The translations under genes and the position numbers were made by a program. A DNA stretch of 8,090 nt from Euryarchaeota archaeon UBA59. GTDB taxonomy: Archaea; Thermoplasmatota; Poseidoniia; Poseidoniales; Thalassarchaeaceae. The notes beneath the pieces are model-generated. The model was given only the letters and a program-made list of their open reading frames with translations. It had not been told where the DNA came from and did not search any database. The stretch lies in NCBI GenBank assembly GCA_002505495.1, contig DAVI01000088.1, positions 1-8,090 on the forward strand, read 5' to 3'. The stretch's first letter is position 1. Each line of letters starts with the position of its first letter. This document shows, piece by piece, positions 1 through 6,543 of this stretch.

Positions 1-2983
1 TGTCGCTCGGTTGTCCCTCGGCAACCCCCGGTGTGTCGACGGCTACGGTGGCGGTGGAGGTGGTCGTGTCGGTATTGTCAGAGAGTGATGTGGCGACCTC
101 ATCTCCGACTGCATTCATGTGGGATATTGCCTCGTTGTTGATGGCTGGTCGCTCCAGATGGGTGAGGGCGTGGGACTCAAAGGGAAGCATTCCGGTCTGC
201 TGGAAAGTCCAGAGGATTCCGGGTGGGGTTTCGCCAGTGAGCCCACTAGCCTCCAACCGGGATATCAACTGCTCCAATACCTCCACGGTCTGTTCAAGGC
301 CAACTGCCTCGCCACTGGTCCTACGGTCCGATTCGAGATATATGTCGTCGAGTGACTGGCGAATGAGGCGGTTGACCTCGCGCGATACGCTTGGCAGGGC
401 CTCGGGCATGTGTGATATCTTTTCGAGAGGGCCGACCTCTTCTGGAGGGAGTCCCAATTCGACCATCTGGCGGATGACCTCCCTCAGCTGCATCAGCATG
501 GTGACCGACTGCTCGTACTCATCGAGGATGTTCTCCAGATCGAGCACCACATGGGAGACCGTTTCCGCTAGCCTGTTCTCAAGTCGGTTCTGAACCGACC
601 AGCGGGTCAGGCTGCGGACCGTGTCTGCGGTTTCCGGCGCTTGTCGGCTGAGCAGGTCCATCACTTCTGTTGAGAGCAGATAACGAGGCGTCTTGGCGAC
701 CTCATCGACGGTGTGCTGAATGATTTGCAATCCTCTCTCAACTGCCCGGTCGAGCAGAACCACGCTGAAGCCGCGCGAGCGGGCAGCACTCATCCTGTCG
801 AGCACCGGCTCAAGTTGGGCAAGTCCGGTCTCATCGCCGAGTAGGGCTCGGGCGAGTGGCTCTTCGGAGAGGCGGGCGCGGATTCTCTCCGCTTCGGCGA
901 TGTCTACGAGGGCCAACTCGTGAGCGTCCTGCAGGTCTTCGGACTGCTCGACCAACATGCGAAGTTCAGCCTCAGCCGAGCCCCGCCTGGTGTCTAGGTC
1001 GCCGAGTTCCCGCATCAGTTGGCGACGCTCTTCCATCAATTCACGAAGTTCGGACTGGAGTAGTGTGTGCTTGCGGTCCATCTCGGCGCAGCGTAGTCGC
1101 TCCTCCTCAAGATTGGCTCTGCTCGTGTGCGCCTCACCTTCCAGAGAGGTCATCTCATCGCGGCGCTGTTCAACCCGGCGCTCAAGTTCGTTCAGGTCCG
1201 CCTGAGCTCGTCGATGACGCTCACGCTGAGCGTTTACCTGCTCATTCAGGACTCGTTGCAGTCGCTCGTCGTCATCGCTCAGTCTGCGAACCTCTGCAAG
1301 TCTCGCCTCGGCTGCCTCCAACTCCGCCTTCGCACGCCCCTCCTCACTCAACAGACCCTCCAAGGCCTCCAGGAGTTGAGCGCGGGACTCCATCTCGCCC
1401 AACGCGCCGGCAAGTTCCTCCGCCCGGCTCTTGATTTGATGTTCAAGTTCTGAGACGCGGCGGGCGAGCCGCTCGGAGCGGGCAGCCTGCTCCTCGGCGC
1501 TCGCCTGTTCCTCACGAATTCTAAGGGTGTGGTCATCGAGTTGCTTTGAGAGGTCCAACCTGTCATCTCGCCCCTGTTCGAGCATCTCCTGCAAAGCGCC
1601 GACCTCGCTCTTGACCTCGTCCCTCTCGGCACGGGTGGAAACGACTTCGTCCTCCGCCTTCGACTTCTCTCGGGAGGTGCGCATCACATCTTCCTGAAGA
1701 CGCTGGATTCGGACCTGCAGTTCTGCGACGACAGGCCCCATCAGTGACTTGCGAGTCGTCCCGGGCAGGGCACCGACGGCATCCTCGGTCTCGACCAACT
1801 TCCAGACCGTTCGCCCCTTTTGCATCCCCTCGACACCGAGTTCGAAGCCAAACAGAGTTTCAAGGCGCCCCTGTAGTAGGTTCTTGCGGTCGTCCGAACG
1901 GGTTCGGCAGGTGGCGATTGTCTCGCATAGTCCAGCGAGGGTGAAGTCGTCGACCGTGCTGGCGTGCAGCAGAAGGCGCATCGTCCGGTCGAGCCTGACC
2001 AACCTGAGACGGTTCGAGGAGGAGGTTGCGCGGGTGACCGCACCTTCGGTTGAATCCGCACCCTTGGCGCGGATGCCGGCAGGAATCCCGCCTACGAGAG
2101 TGATTGAGACCGGTTCACCTTCCATCGGAACCGATTCGAGATAACCTGTGACGGATTCATCCTTCGCAATGCGCAGGTGAGATATCATCTGGTCTATTCC
2201 ACCACGGGAATCCTTGACTTCGACCCCTTCGGGTAGCGGCTCGGCAGCGTCATCATCGAGCAGACCGGCTGATTCGGTTCTGAGAAGTGCTGCAGCATTC
2301 GCCAACATCGCGGTGTGATCAGCCTCGGGACGGGTCCAGACTGCAATCGCCGCATCTCCAGCCGGGGCGAGCAGCAGTGAGCCGTTCTCCAAGGCAATGG
2401 ATGATGCGAGTGGGCGTGGCTGGTCAATCCCGCCTCCAAGCTCCTCCATCGCGCTGAGATGGCCTTGGACGATTGTCGCAAACTCATCTCCACCTGTGGG
2501 CAGTTCACCCTCAGCATGGATCAGCATGCCGTCCTCGATTGCGCAAGCGCCGTGAGCAACTTCGCTCGAGGCGAGCATCTCAACGAGAAGTGCGAGGTCC
2601 TTGGTCGGGACATGGCCCTCGATTCGGGGCATTGGAAGAAGTGTGCCGAGGGTGGCCGGGTCGGTGAACGCCTCCAACAGGTCACGAGCGACCCGCTCAA
2701 ACTGAGCCTGGGTCCAGACGGTTCCCCGAACTCGCAGGTCGGTGGAATCATCCAACTTCTTCAGCGCCTCCTCCGCCTCCGCACCAGCGGTGTACTTGCG
2801 ACCCTTGTCGGTGGCACAGAGCCAACCAGAGGCTACACCGGCGCAGACCAAACGATGTGCTACCGGGTTCTTCGCCCTCGGTTTGTAGTATGTGACGCAG
2901 CCGAAATCAAATGGGAAGCTCTCCCGAGCCACTCCCAATTCCATCTCTGCGTCGACCGGTTCTCCTGTTGGTAGTTCAAACAT
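1..2983 (-). CDS. Large Roadblock-like/coiled-coil protein (C-terminus cut by window edge)
   Basis: One uninterrupted frame gives 994 residues from an ATG at 2983-2981 and runs off the left edge without a stop. Residues about 31-78 look like a small winged-helix-type segment (TDKGRKY near 59-65), a weak call. Residues about 126-236 fit a Roadblock/LC7 domain: helix, a strand with IEDGMLIHAEG (149-159), helix EFATIVQGHLSAMEEL (167-182), two strands ending AAIAVW (211-216), then a helix. Residues about 262-345 (TGYLE, ITLVGGIPAGIRAKG) recall the DUF4388/PATAN fold, uncertain. Residues about 415-705 are a long Glu/Arg/Leu-rich coiled coil with almost no Pro or Gly. Residues 705-955 are mostly helical, and from about 960 the chain is Ser/Thr/Asp-rich and probably disordered. 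No signal peptide or membrane segment is visible, so it is probably cytoplasmic. It lies 5 bp after the small Roadblock gene. The reading frame is certain. The exact function is unknown; GTPase-linked scaffolding is an inference. Confidence 0.88.
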   Translation of the reverse strand, partial: MFELPTGEPVDAEMELGVARESFPFDFGCVTYYKPRAKNPVAHRLVCAGVASGWLCATDKGRKYTAGAEAEEALKKLDDSTDLRVRGTVWTQAQFERVARDLLEAFTDPATLGTLLPMPRIEGHVPTKDLALLVEMLASSEVAHGACAIEDGMLIHAEGELPTGGDEFATIVQGHLSAMEELGGGIDQPRPLASSIALENGSLLLAPAGDAAIAVWTRPEADHTAMLANAAALLRTESAGLLDDDAAEPLPEGVEVKDSRGGIDQMISHLRIAKDESVTGYLESVPMEGEPVSITLVGGIPAGIRAKGADSTEGAVTRATSSSNRLRLVRLDRTMRLLLHASTVDDFTLAGLCETIATCRTRSDDRKNLLQGRLETLFGFELGVEGMQKGRTVWKLVETEDAVGALPGTTRKSLMGPVVAELQVRIQRLQEDVMRTSREKSKAEDEVVSTRAERDEVKSEVGALQEMLEQGRDDRLDLSKQLDDHTLRIREEQASAEEQAARSERLARRVSELEHQIKSRAEELAGALGEMESRAQLLEALEGLLSEEGRAKAELEAAEARLAEVRRLSDDDERLQRVLNEQVNAQRERHRRAQADLNELERRVEQRRDEMTSLEGEAHTSRANLEEERLRCAEMDRKHTLLQSELRELMEERRQLMRELGDLDTRRGSAEAELRMLVEQSEDLQDAHELALVDIAEAERIRARLSEEPLARALLGDETGLAQLEPVLDRMSAARSRGFSVVLLDRAVERGLQIIQHTVDEVAKTPRYLLSTEVMDLLSRQAPETADTVRSLTRWSVQNRLENRLAETVSHVVLDLENILDEYEQSVTMLMQLREVIRQMVELGLPPEEVGPLEKISHMPEALPSVSREVNRLIRQSLDDIYLESDRRTSGEAVGLEQTVEVLEQLISRLEASGLTGETPPGILWTFQQTGMLPFESHALTHLERPAINNEAISHMNAVGDEVATSLSDNTDTTTSTATVAVDTPGVAEGQPSD

Positions 2984-2988
2984 CCAAT

Positions 2989-2995
2989 TCACCTC
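2989..2995 (-). promoter_or_regulatory. Shine-Dalgarno site of the large coiled-coil gene, overlapping the upstream stop
   Basis: Read on the minus strand, GAGGTGA lies 5 nt before the ATG at 2983. Its TGA is also the stop codon of the upstream Roadblock gene. This placement fixes the start of the large gene and suggests translational coupling of the pair. Confidence 0.8.
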
Positions 2996-3339
2996 AATAG
3001 GTCCTCTATCACTGGGGCTCGCGCCCTGATTTCGTGCCGCAGACGCCCGATGTTGGACGCATCCGCACTGGACACCAAAATGACGTGCCCATCCTCAAGG
3101 GGAGCCACCAGGACATTGCCTCGATCGCTCTCCACCCAAATCTGTTCCAAGTTTGGGAGGCCGGAGGCTGAAGATAGACGTTCAGCCTCCCGCAACACCT
3201 CCAACAGCCCAAAGTTGACCTCCACCCCAGCCAATGCCGGGTCGAGAAATGTGGCGACGGGCATCATCTCAGCGTCGACCACAACGGCGCTCCTCACACC
3301 GTCGATTCGGCTGAATGTGGCAAGCAGTCTCTGCAGCAT
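2989..3339 (-). CDS. Roadblock/LC7 domain protein (MglB-like)
   Basis: This 116-residue protein is essentially one Roadblock/LC7 domain, the usual length for stand-alone archaeal and bacterial members. The order of elements fits the family: N-terminal helix (2-12), strand GVRSAVVVDAEMMPVATF (14-31), central helix (about 43-58), strand around 66-71, strand NVLVAPLEDGHVILVSS (75-91), and a C-terminal helix (94-115). Family members form homo- or heterodimers that act as GTPase-activating proteins or scaffolds for small Ras-like GTPases, as MglB does for MglA. No GTPase gene is visible here. The start ATG at 3339 follows GGGGAGAG, a reasonable ribosome binding site. The gene is first of two, and its stop codon is part of the next gene's ribosome binding site, so the two products probably act together. 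The domain call is confident; the cellular role is not known. Confidence 0.88.
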   Translation of the reverse strand: MLQRLLATFSRIDGVRSAVVVDAEMMPVATFLDPALAGVEVNFGLLEVLREAERLSSASGLPNLEQIWVESDRGNVLVAPLEDGHVILVSSADASNIGRLRHEIRARAPVIEDLLR

Positions 3340-3346
3340 ACGCTCT

Positions 3347-3358
3347 CCCCGAATGGGG
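3347..3358 (-). promoter_or_regulatory. Small hairpin that may cover the Roadblock gene ribosome binding site
   Basis: On the minus strand CCCC-ATTC-GGGG can fold into a 4-bp stem. Its 3' arm is the start of the GGGGAG Shine-Dalgarno sequence, 8 nt before the ATG at 3339. It could modulate translation, but a 4-bp stem is easily found by chance. Confidence 0.25.
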
Positions 3359-3393
3359 TTCAGGTTTCGAGGGCCTTCAAGAGGTTTTGCGCC

Positions 3394-3414
3394 ATCGGCC
3401 CTTAGGGGGCCGAT
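3394..3414. repeat. Perfect 8-bp inverted repeat in the divergent intergenic region
   Basis: The arms ATCGGCCC (3394-3401) and GGGCCGAT (3407-3414) are exact reverse complements around a 5-nt loop. The repeat lies 55 nt upstream of the Roadblock start, so it could be a hairpin in that operon's leader RNA or a binding site for a dimeric regulator. Neither strand has a T-run directly after it, and no gene points into it, so it is not a normal terminator. Confidence 0.5.
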
Positions 3415-3419
3415 TTGAG

Positions 3420-3596
3420 GAGGGTTTTCAAATCGCCAACTGGAAATTTGCAGAATTCGAGTTAAAACGGTGGTTCGGCGCTCTGAAAAGTGTGGTGAAA
3501 CTGAAGCGGTTGGGAATTGAATTGCAGGTACAAACTATCAATTGGCAAATGTGAAATTCAATTGGAATTCCTTCTGGACGATGGAGTCTCGCTCAC
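3420..3596. promoter_or_regulatory. AT-rich divergent promoter region
   Basis: This stretch lies between the minus-strand Roadblock operon and the plus-strand thiolase and is clearly richer in A and T than the surrounding genes. It has no convincing gene. TATA-like candidates are GTTTTAAC on the minus strand (about 3461-3468) for the Roadblock operon, and the AATTCAATTGGAATT block (3555-3569) for the thiolase. The latter sits about 26-40 nt before the TTG at 3597, a spacing that would suit a nearly leaderless archaeal transcript. Neither is a strong consensus match, so the promoter positions are inference. Confidence 0.35.
3515..3563. repeat. Spaced 9-bp inverted repeat upstream of the thiolase
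   Basis: AATTGAATT (3515-3523) and AATTCAATT (3555-3563) are exact reverse complements whose centres are 40 bp apart, about four helical turns. A further CAATTG lies between them at 3539-3544. The motif could be an operator pair, but low-complexity AT sequence makes chance likely. Confidence 0.25.
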
Positions 3597-4637
3597 TTGA
3601 AAGCGCATGGGCTTGTCGAGCCCATCGTGAGTAAGCTCGAAGTCGAGGCCTGTAGTCGCTGCAAGAGTCCCGCGGTCATCTTTCAGAGATACAGCGGAGT
3701 CCATCTCTGCCATCTCCACCTTGGCGAGTCTATTCGGAAGCGAACTAGCAAGGCCCTGCGCCAGCAACTCTCGCTCCCAAAGGACGCCCGAAAAGAGGAC
3801 GGTTCACCCCGAAGGCTGCTGCTCTGTATTTCGGGCGGCAAGGATTCGGCAGTCCTGCTCGACATGATGGTGAAATTGCTCGGCCCACGGCGTGACATCG
3901 AGTTGGTGGCCGGTTGTGTCGACGAAGGAATTGATGGGTATCGAGCGCCGTCGCTCGATAAGGCGATTGAACTCGCGGCACATCACGACATCGAGGTCGA
4001 GACCATCTCATACCCAGACCTCGGATTCGCACGCATGGACGAGGTGGTCGAGCAGATGCCTCGGATGGCTGCGGCCCAGCGGGACGCAAAGGGACTCAAG
4101 GCGTGCTCCTACTGCGGTGTCTTCCGACGACAGGGACTCAACGCGCTGGCAGAGAGGCTCGGAGCGGACTGGATGGCGCTCGGCCACAACTTGGATGACG
4201 TAGCTCAGACCGTGCTGATGAACCTGCAGAAGGGCGAGGTTGAGAGGACCATCAGATTGGCGCCGCACACCTGGGCTCCGATTGATGGACTCGTCCCTAG
4301 AATCGTGCCACTGCGCTGGATTCCAGAACAGGAGATTCACGCCTACGCGCAAGGGGAGGGGTTGCCGTTCTTCCACGGAGACTGCCCTCACGCGCCCGGC
4401 GCGCTACGCCAGAGGAGCCGAGACATGATCGCCCGGTTGGAAGCTGATGTGCCCGGTTCACGCCACGGACTGGTTCACTCGATGGACGAGATTCGGCGGC
4501 TGCACATCGATGCGAACGGTGACTTCCCGAGTGAGGTATGGGCGGCGAAAGGTGCCAACAAGTGCGAGCGCTGCGGTGAGGTGACCAGCAAGCCGGTCTG
4601 CCAGGCGTGCATCATGCGCGAGTGGCTCGCAGAATAG
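3597..4637 (+). CDS. tRNA 2-thiolation enzyme, NcsA/TtuA/CTU1 family PP-loop ATPase
   Basis: This 346-residue protein matches the family in every key feature. The N-terminal zinc finger has C19, C22, C38 and H41, with the CxxC-x15-CxxH spacing known from TtuA. The ATP-binding PP-loop is SGGKDS (79-84). The catalytic cysteines are C170-x2-C173 and C263, which in this family hold an Fe-S cluster or persulfide. The C-terminal zinc finger has C323, C326, C335 and C338. GHNLDD (196-201) is also typical. The enzyme adenylates a uridine of tRNA and replaces its 2-oxygen with sulfur. The sequence does not settle whether the target is U34 (NcsA) or U54 (TtuA). No ATG opens the frame: I used TTG 3597, which has GGAG 10 nt upstream. 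GTG 3627, which would begin the protein 8 residues before the first cysteine, is a good alternative. The gene stands alone on the plus strand and converges on the pyrimidine operon, 24 bp from the end of the DCC gene. Confidence 0.92.
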   Translation: MKAHGLVEPIVSKLEVEACSRCKSPAVIFQRYSGVHLCHLHLGESIRKRTSKALRQQLSLPKDARKEDGSPRRLLLCISGGKDSAVLLDMMVKLLGPRRDIELVAGCVDEGIDGYRAPSLDKAIELAAHHDIEVETISYPDLGFARMDEVVEQMPRMAAAQRDAKGLKACSYCGVFRRQGLNALAERLGADWMALGHNLDDVAQTVLMNLQKGEVERTIRLAPHTWAPIDGLVPRIVPLRWIPEQEIHAYAQGEGLPFFHGDCPHAPGALRQRSRDMIARLEADVPGSRHGLVHSMDEIRRLHIDANGDFPSEVWAAKGANKCERCGEVTSKPVCQACIMREWLAE

Positions 4638-4661
4638 TTCGTCTCAGCCACCGTTGCCGCC

Positions 4662-5093
4662 TCAGAAGGCACAGGTCTCTGGCGGCTTGAACCAACGGCG
4701 CCGCCGTTTTGCCACGAACCGATAGGTCATATCCCGCACCGGGAGGGGAACTAGCCACACCAGCGGGAACAGCGGCCGCCACCACCAGCGCATGTGGGGT
4801 AGCAACCTGACAATCGCCGCAGAGCGGACAAACACCTTCCCCCCACGCACGAGGTAGACAGTGTCCATCGCCCGCAACGGTTCAGCGAATTCCGAAATCA
4901 ACGCCTGCGCTTCCTCCGATTCGATCGCTACAAATCTCATAGAGGAGGAATCAGCGAGCCTCGGTTTTAGAAACCGGGCGCCGCGGTTACACATCCCGCA
5001 GTCGCCGTCCAGCAGCAGCAAGTCGGGCTGACTCAGCATGAGCGGCTCTTCCATGGTTCGTGCACGAGGCCTCTCGCTTTCACTCCGACTCAT
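4662..5093 (-). CDS. DCC-family (DUF393) thiol-disulfide oxidoreductase-like protein
   Basis: This 143-residue protein has the family signature DGDCGMC (29-35), the DxDCxxC motif that resembles a thioredoxin active site. It also has the typical C-terminal block, VRDMTYRFVAKRRRRWF (119-135), rich in Arg and aromatics. The segment at 101-117 (MRWWWRPLFPLVWLVPL) is very hydrophobic and could touch the membrane, though it is short. Biochemistry of the family is thin; a redox role is inferred from the CxxC. The start is ATG 5093, whose A is shared with the pyrI stop (TGATG), a strong sign of translational coupling. A TTG one codon upstream is less likely. Conservation of DUF393 members begins just before the DGDC motif, so M14 or M19 could be internal starts. 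It is the last gene of the pyrB-pyrI operon. It converges on the thiolase gene, and no terminator is visible in the 24-bp gap. Confidence 0.85.
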   Translation of the reverse strand: MSRSESERPRARTMEEPLMLSQPDLLLLDGDCGMCNRGARFLKPRLADSSSMRFVAIESEEAQALISEFAEPLRAMDTVYLVRGGKVFVRSAAIVRLLPHMRWWWRPLFPLVWLVPLPVRDMTYRFVAKRRRRWFKPPETCAF

Positions 5094-5560
5094 CAAAGCA
5101 GGTTCTCAATGACGGAATCGATGTCCTGAGAACGGCCACAGTAGTGACACTGGAGTTGGAGAGGCTCACTGTCGACCACCTTGAGGCGATGTGGGAGTGG
5201 CTCGCGGTCGGCCAGGGAGATGCAGTTGGAGTAAGTGCAGCGGGCGACGTTCACCATCTCGTCCTGCAGTTCGACCTCTCTCTTCTCAGCCACGGAGAAG
5301 TTTCGGATGATGGCGACACTTGCGTGCGGGGCAATCAGGCCAAGCCGGTCCAACTCGTCTTGGGTCAACTCCCTGTCCTCGACCTTGATGATGTCCTTGG
5401 CGCCATACTTGCTGGAGGGGACGTTCATCACCAGAGAAACCGGGCTGGATTGGACGCCGCTGATTCGCAGCATTCGCAGAACCTTGAGGGCATGACCGGC
5501 CGGCACGTGGTCGATCACGGTTCCGTTGCAGATTGCGGTCACACGGCGCATCTCAGTCAT
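5093..5560 (-). CDS. pyrI: Aspartate carbamoyltransferase regulatory subunit
   Basis: This 155-residue protein is the regulatory chain of aspartate carbamoyltransferase. The N-terminal allosteric domain (about 5-100) contains the family segments TVIDHVPAGHALKVLRMLRI (14-33) and KDIIKVEDREL (55-65), where nucleotide effectors such as CTP and ATP bind. The C-terminal zinc domain has C108-x4-C113 and C138-x2-C141, including the typical NCIS, which hold the zinc that contacts the catalytic subunit. Length equals the usual 150-155 residues. The start ATG 5560 overlaps the pyrB stop as ATGA and has a perfect GGAGGTGA site 4 nt before it, which rules out the upstream TTG at 5590. Being coupled to pyrB keeps the two chains in balance. 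All key residues are present, so an allosterically regulated enzyme is expected. Confidence 0.96.
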   Translation of the reverse strand: MTEMRRVTAICNGTVIDHVPAGHALKVLRMLRISGVQSSPVSLVMNVPSSKYGAKDIIKVEDRELTQDELDRLGLIAPHASVAIIRNFSVAEKREVELQDEMVNVARCTYSNCISLADREPLPHRLKVVDSEPLQLQCHYCGRSQDIDSVIENLL

Positions 5561-6480
5561 GTCTTCACCTCCACACCGAGGACCCTGCAAAGAAGGGCCA
5601 TTCGGGTGACTACTCCATTGAACGCCTGTTCGAAGTAGTGTGCGTGGGGGGTGCCGTCAACGTCGGGATTGATCTCGTCGACTCGGGGGAGTGGGTGCAT
5701 GATGATCATCGATTCCTTGGCGTCATTCAGGTCTGCCCGGCTCAACTTGTAGATTCCAGCGACCTTCCGATACTCATCCTCGTCAGGGAACCGCTCCTTC
5801 TGGATTCGGGTCATGTAGATGACATCCGCCGCGGCCAGATTTCCAAACAGGTCCTCCGACTCCGAGACATCCGCGCCATCCGCCTTCAGGTGCTTCACAA
5901 TGTCCCCAGGCATCCCAAGTGCAGGGGGAGCCACGAAGGTCAGGGTCGCTCCGAAGCGAGCCAGGGCGTGTGAGAGGCTGTGGACGGTTCTGCCGTAGCG
6001 CAAATCACCGACCATCACCACATTGAGGTCGAAGCGGCCGTGCGCCTGCATGATGGTGAACAGGTCGAGCAGGGTCTGGGTCGGATGTTGTCCGGCACCG
6101 TCGCCAGCGTTGAGAATCGGAATTTCGCAGGCGTCTGCGGCGTATTGGGCGGCGCCTTGGCGCGGGTGGCGAAGGGCGGCGACGTCGCAGTAGCCGTCAA
6201 CCATGCGCATCGTGTCGTAGAGAGTCTCACCCTTGGCGACCGAGGAGGAGGCGAGTGCCCCGAGGTTTACCACGCCTCCACCGAGCCGCTTCATCGCGGT
6301 CTCGAAGGACATTCTGGTACGAGTCGAAGGCTCGAAGAACATGTTTCCGAGAACCTTGCCCTGTAGAAGCGGCAGATAGGATTCTCCACGGGCTACCGGG
6401 AGGAGACTGGAGGCCTGTTCGAGAAGTTCCAGAATCTCATCATTGGTCAGGTCATCCATGGTGATGAGGTCGCTCGACAT
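5557..6480 (-). CDS. pyrB: Aspartate carbamoyltransferase catalytic subunit
   Basis: This 307-residue protein catalyses carbamoyl phosphate plus L-aspartate to N-carbamoyl-aspartate, the committed step of pyrimidine synthesis. The carbamoyl-phosphate loop is FFEPSTRTR (48-56). The 80s loop is SSSVAKGET (78-86), with S80 and K83 reaching into the neighbouring subunit's site. R104-H105-P106, H132 in GQHPTQT, R164 in LRYGRT, R225/Q227 in TRIQ and the HPLPR motif (262-266) follow in the expected order. The segment after R104 reads HPRQG where HPxEG is usual. Length is normal. The start is ATG 6480 or the GTG directly before it (6483); an in-frame TGA just upstream excludes anything longer. The gene heads the pyrB-pyrI-DCC operon and overlaps pyrI by 4 bp. 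Confidence 0.97.
   Translation of the reverse strand: MSSDLITMDDLTNDEILELLEQASSLLPVARGESYLPLLQGKVLGNMFFEPSTRTRMSFETAMKRLGGGVVNLGALASSSVAKGETLYDTMRMVDGYCDVAALRHPRQGAAQYAADACEIPILNAGDGAGQHPTQTLLDLFTIMQAHGRFDLNVVMVGDLRYGRTVHSLSHALARFGATLTFVAPPALGMPGDIVKHLKADGADVSESEDLFGNLAAADVIYMTRIQKERFPDEDEYRKVAGIYKLSRADLNDAKESMIIMHPLPRVDEINPDVDGTPHAHYFEQAFNGVVTRMALLCRVLGVEVKT
5565..5572 (-). promoter_or_regulatory. Perfect Shine-Dalgarno site of pyrI
   Basis: GGAGGTGA on the minus strand, inside the end of pyrB, ends 4 nt before the ATG at 5560. It complements the 3' end of archaeal and bacterial 16S rRNA fully and decides the pyrI start. Confidence 0.85.
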
Positions 6481-6492
6481 CACTCTCGCCTC

Positions 6493-6500
6493 TCACCTCC
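6493..6500 (-). promoter_or_regulatory. Shine-Dalgarno site of pyrB with long spacing
   Basis: The same GGAGGTGA octamer lies 9 nt before GTG 6483 and 12 nt before ATG 6480 on the minus strand. The spacing is longer than for pyrI and slightly favours the GTG. The TGA of the octamer is in frame with pyrB and closes the frame upstream. Confidence 0.7.
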
Positions 6501-6526
6501 CGGCGCGACTCTCTCTTAGCCATTGC

Positions 6527-6543
6527 GACCGCCTACGGCGGTC
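6527..6543. repeat. Perfect 7-bp inverted repeat between pyrB and the kinase gene
   Basis: GACCGCC (6527-6533), loop TAC, GGCGGTC (6537-6543) form an exact inverted repeat in the spacer between two divergent genes. On the plus strand it is followed by ATTTTC, a weak TATA-like stretch about 27-32 nt before the ATG at 6576. It may be an operator, or a leader hairpin of the pyrB transcript. It is not placed to terminate any visible gene. Confidence 0.45.

Noticed and set aside
33..2974. Several plus-strand open frames of 60-190 codons (for example 33-593, 856-1434, 1749-2144, 2459-2974)
   Set aside because: They lie antisense to the single uninterrupted 994-codon minus-strand frame, which has clear domain and coiled-coil structure. 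Their translations are Ser/Arg-rich and low in complexity, as expected from shadows of GC-rich coding sequence.
3315..3554. A 79-codon plus-strand frame in the intergenic region
   Set aside because: It starts inside the Roadblock gene on the other strand, has no recognisable domain or good ribosome binding site, and crosses the hairpin and AT-rich promoter-like sequence.
3683..4391. Minus-strand open frames at 3683-3898, 3745-4089 and 4008-4391
   Set aside because: They overlap the thiolase gene, in which zinc fingers, PP-loop and catalytic cysteines are all in place on the plus strand.
4638..4661. Terminator between the convergent thiolase and DCC genes
   Set aside because: The 24-bp gap has no inverted repeat and no T-run on either strand.
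5060..6366. Plus-strand open frames at 5060-5638, 5533-5973 and 5980-6366
   Set aside because: They are antisense to pyrI and pyrB, whose family motifs and active-site residues are unambiguous; the antisense products match nothing I recognise.
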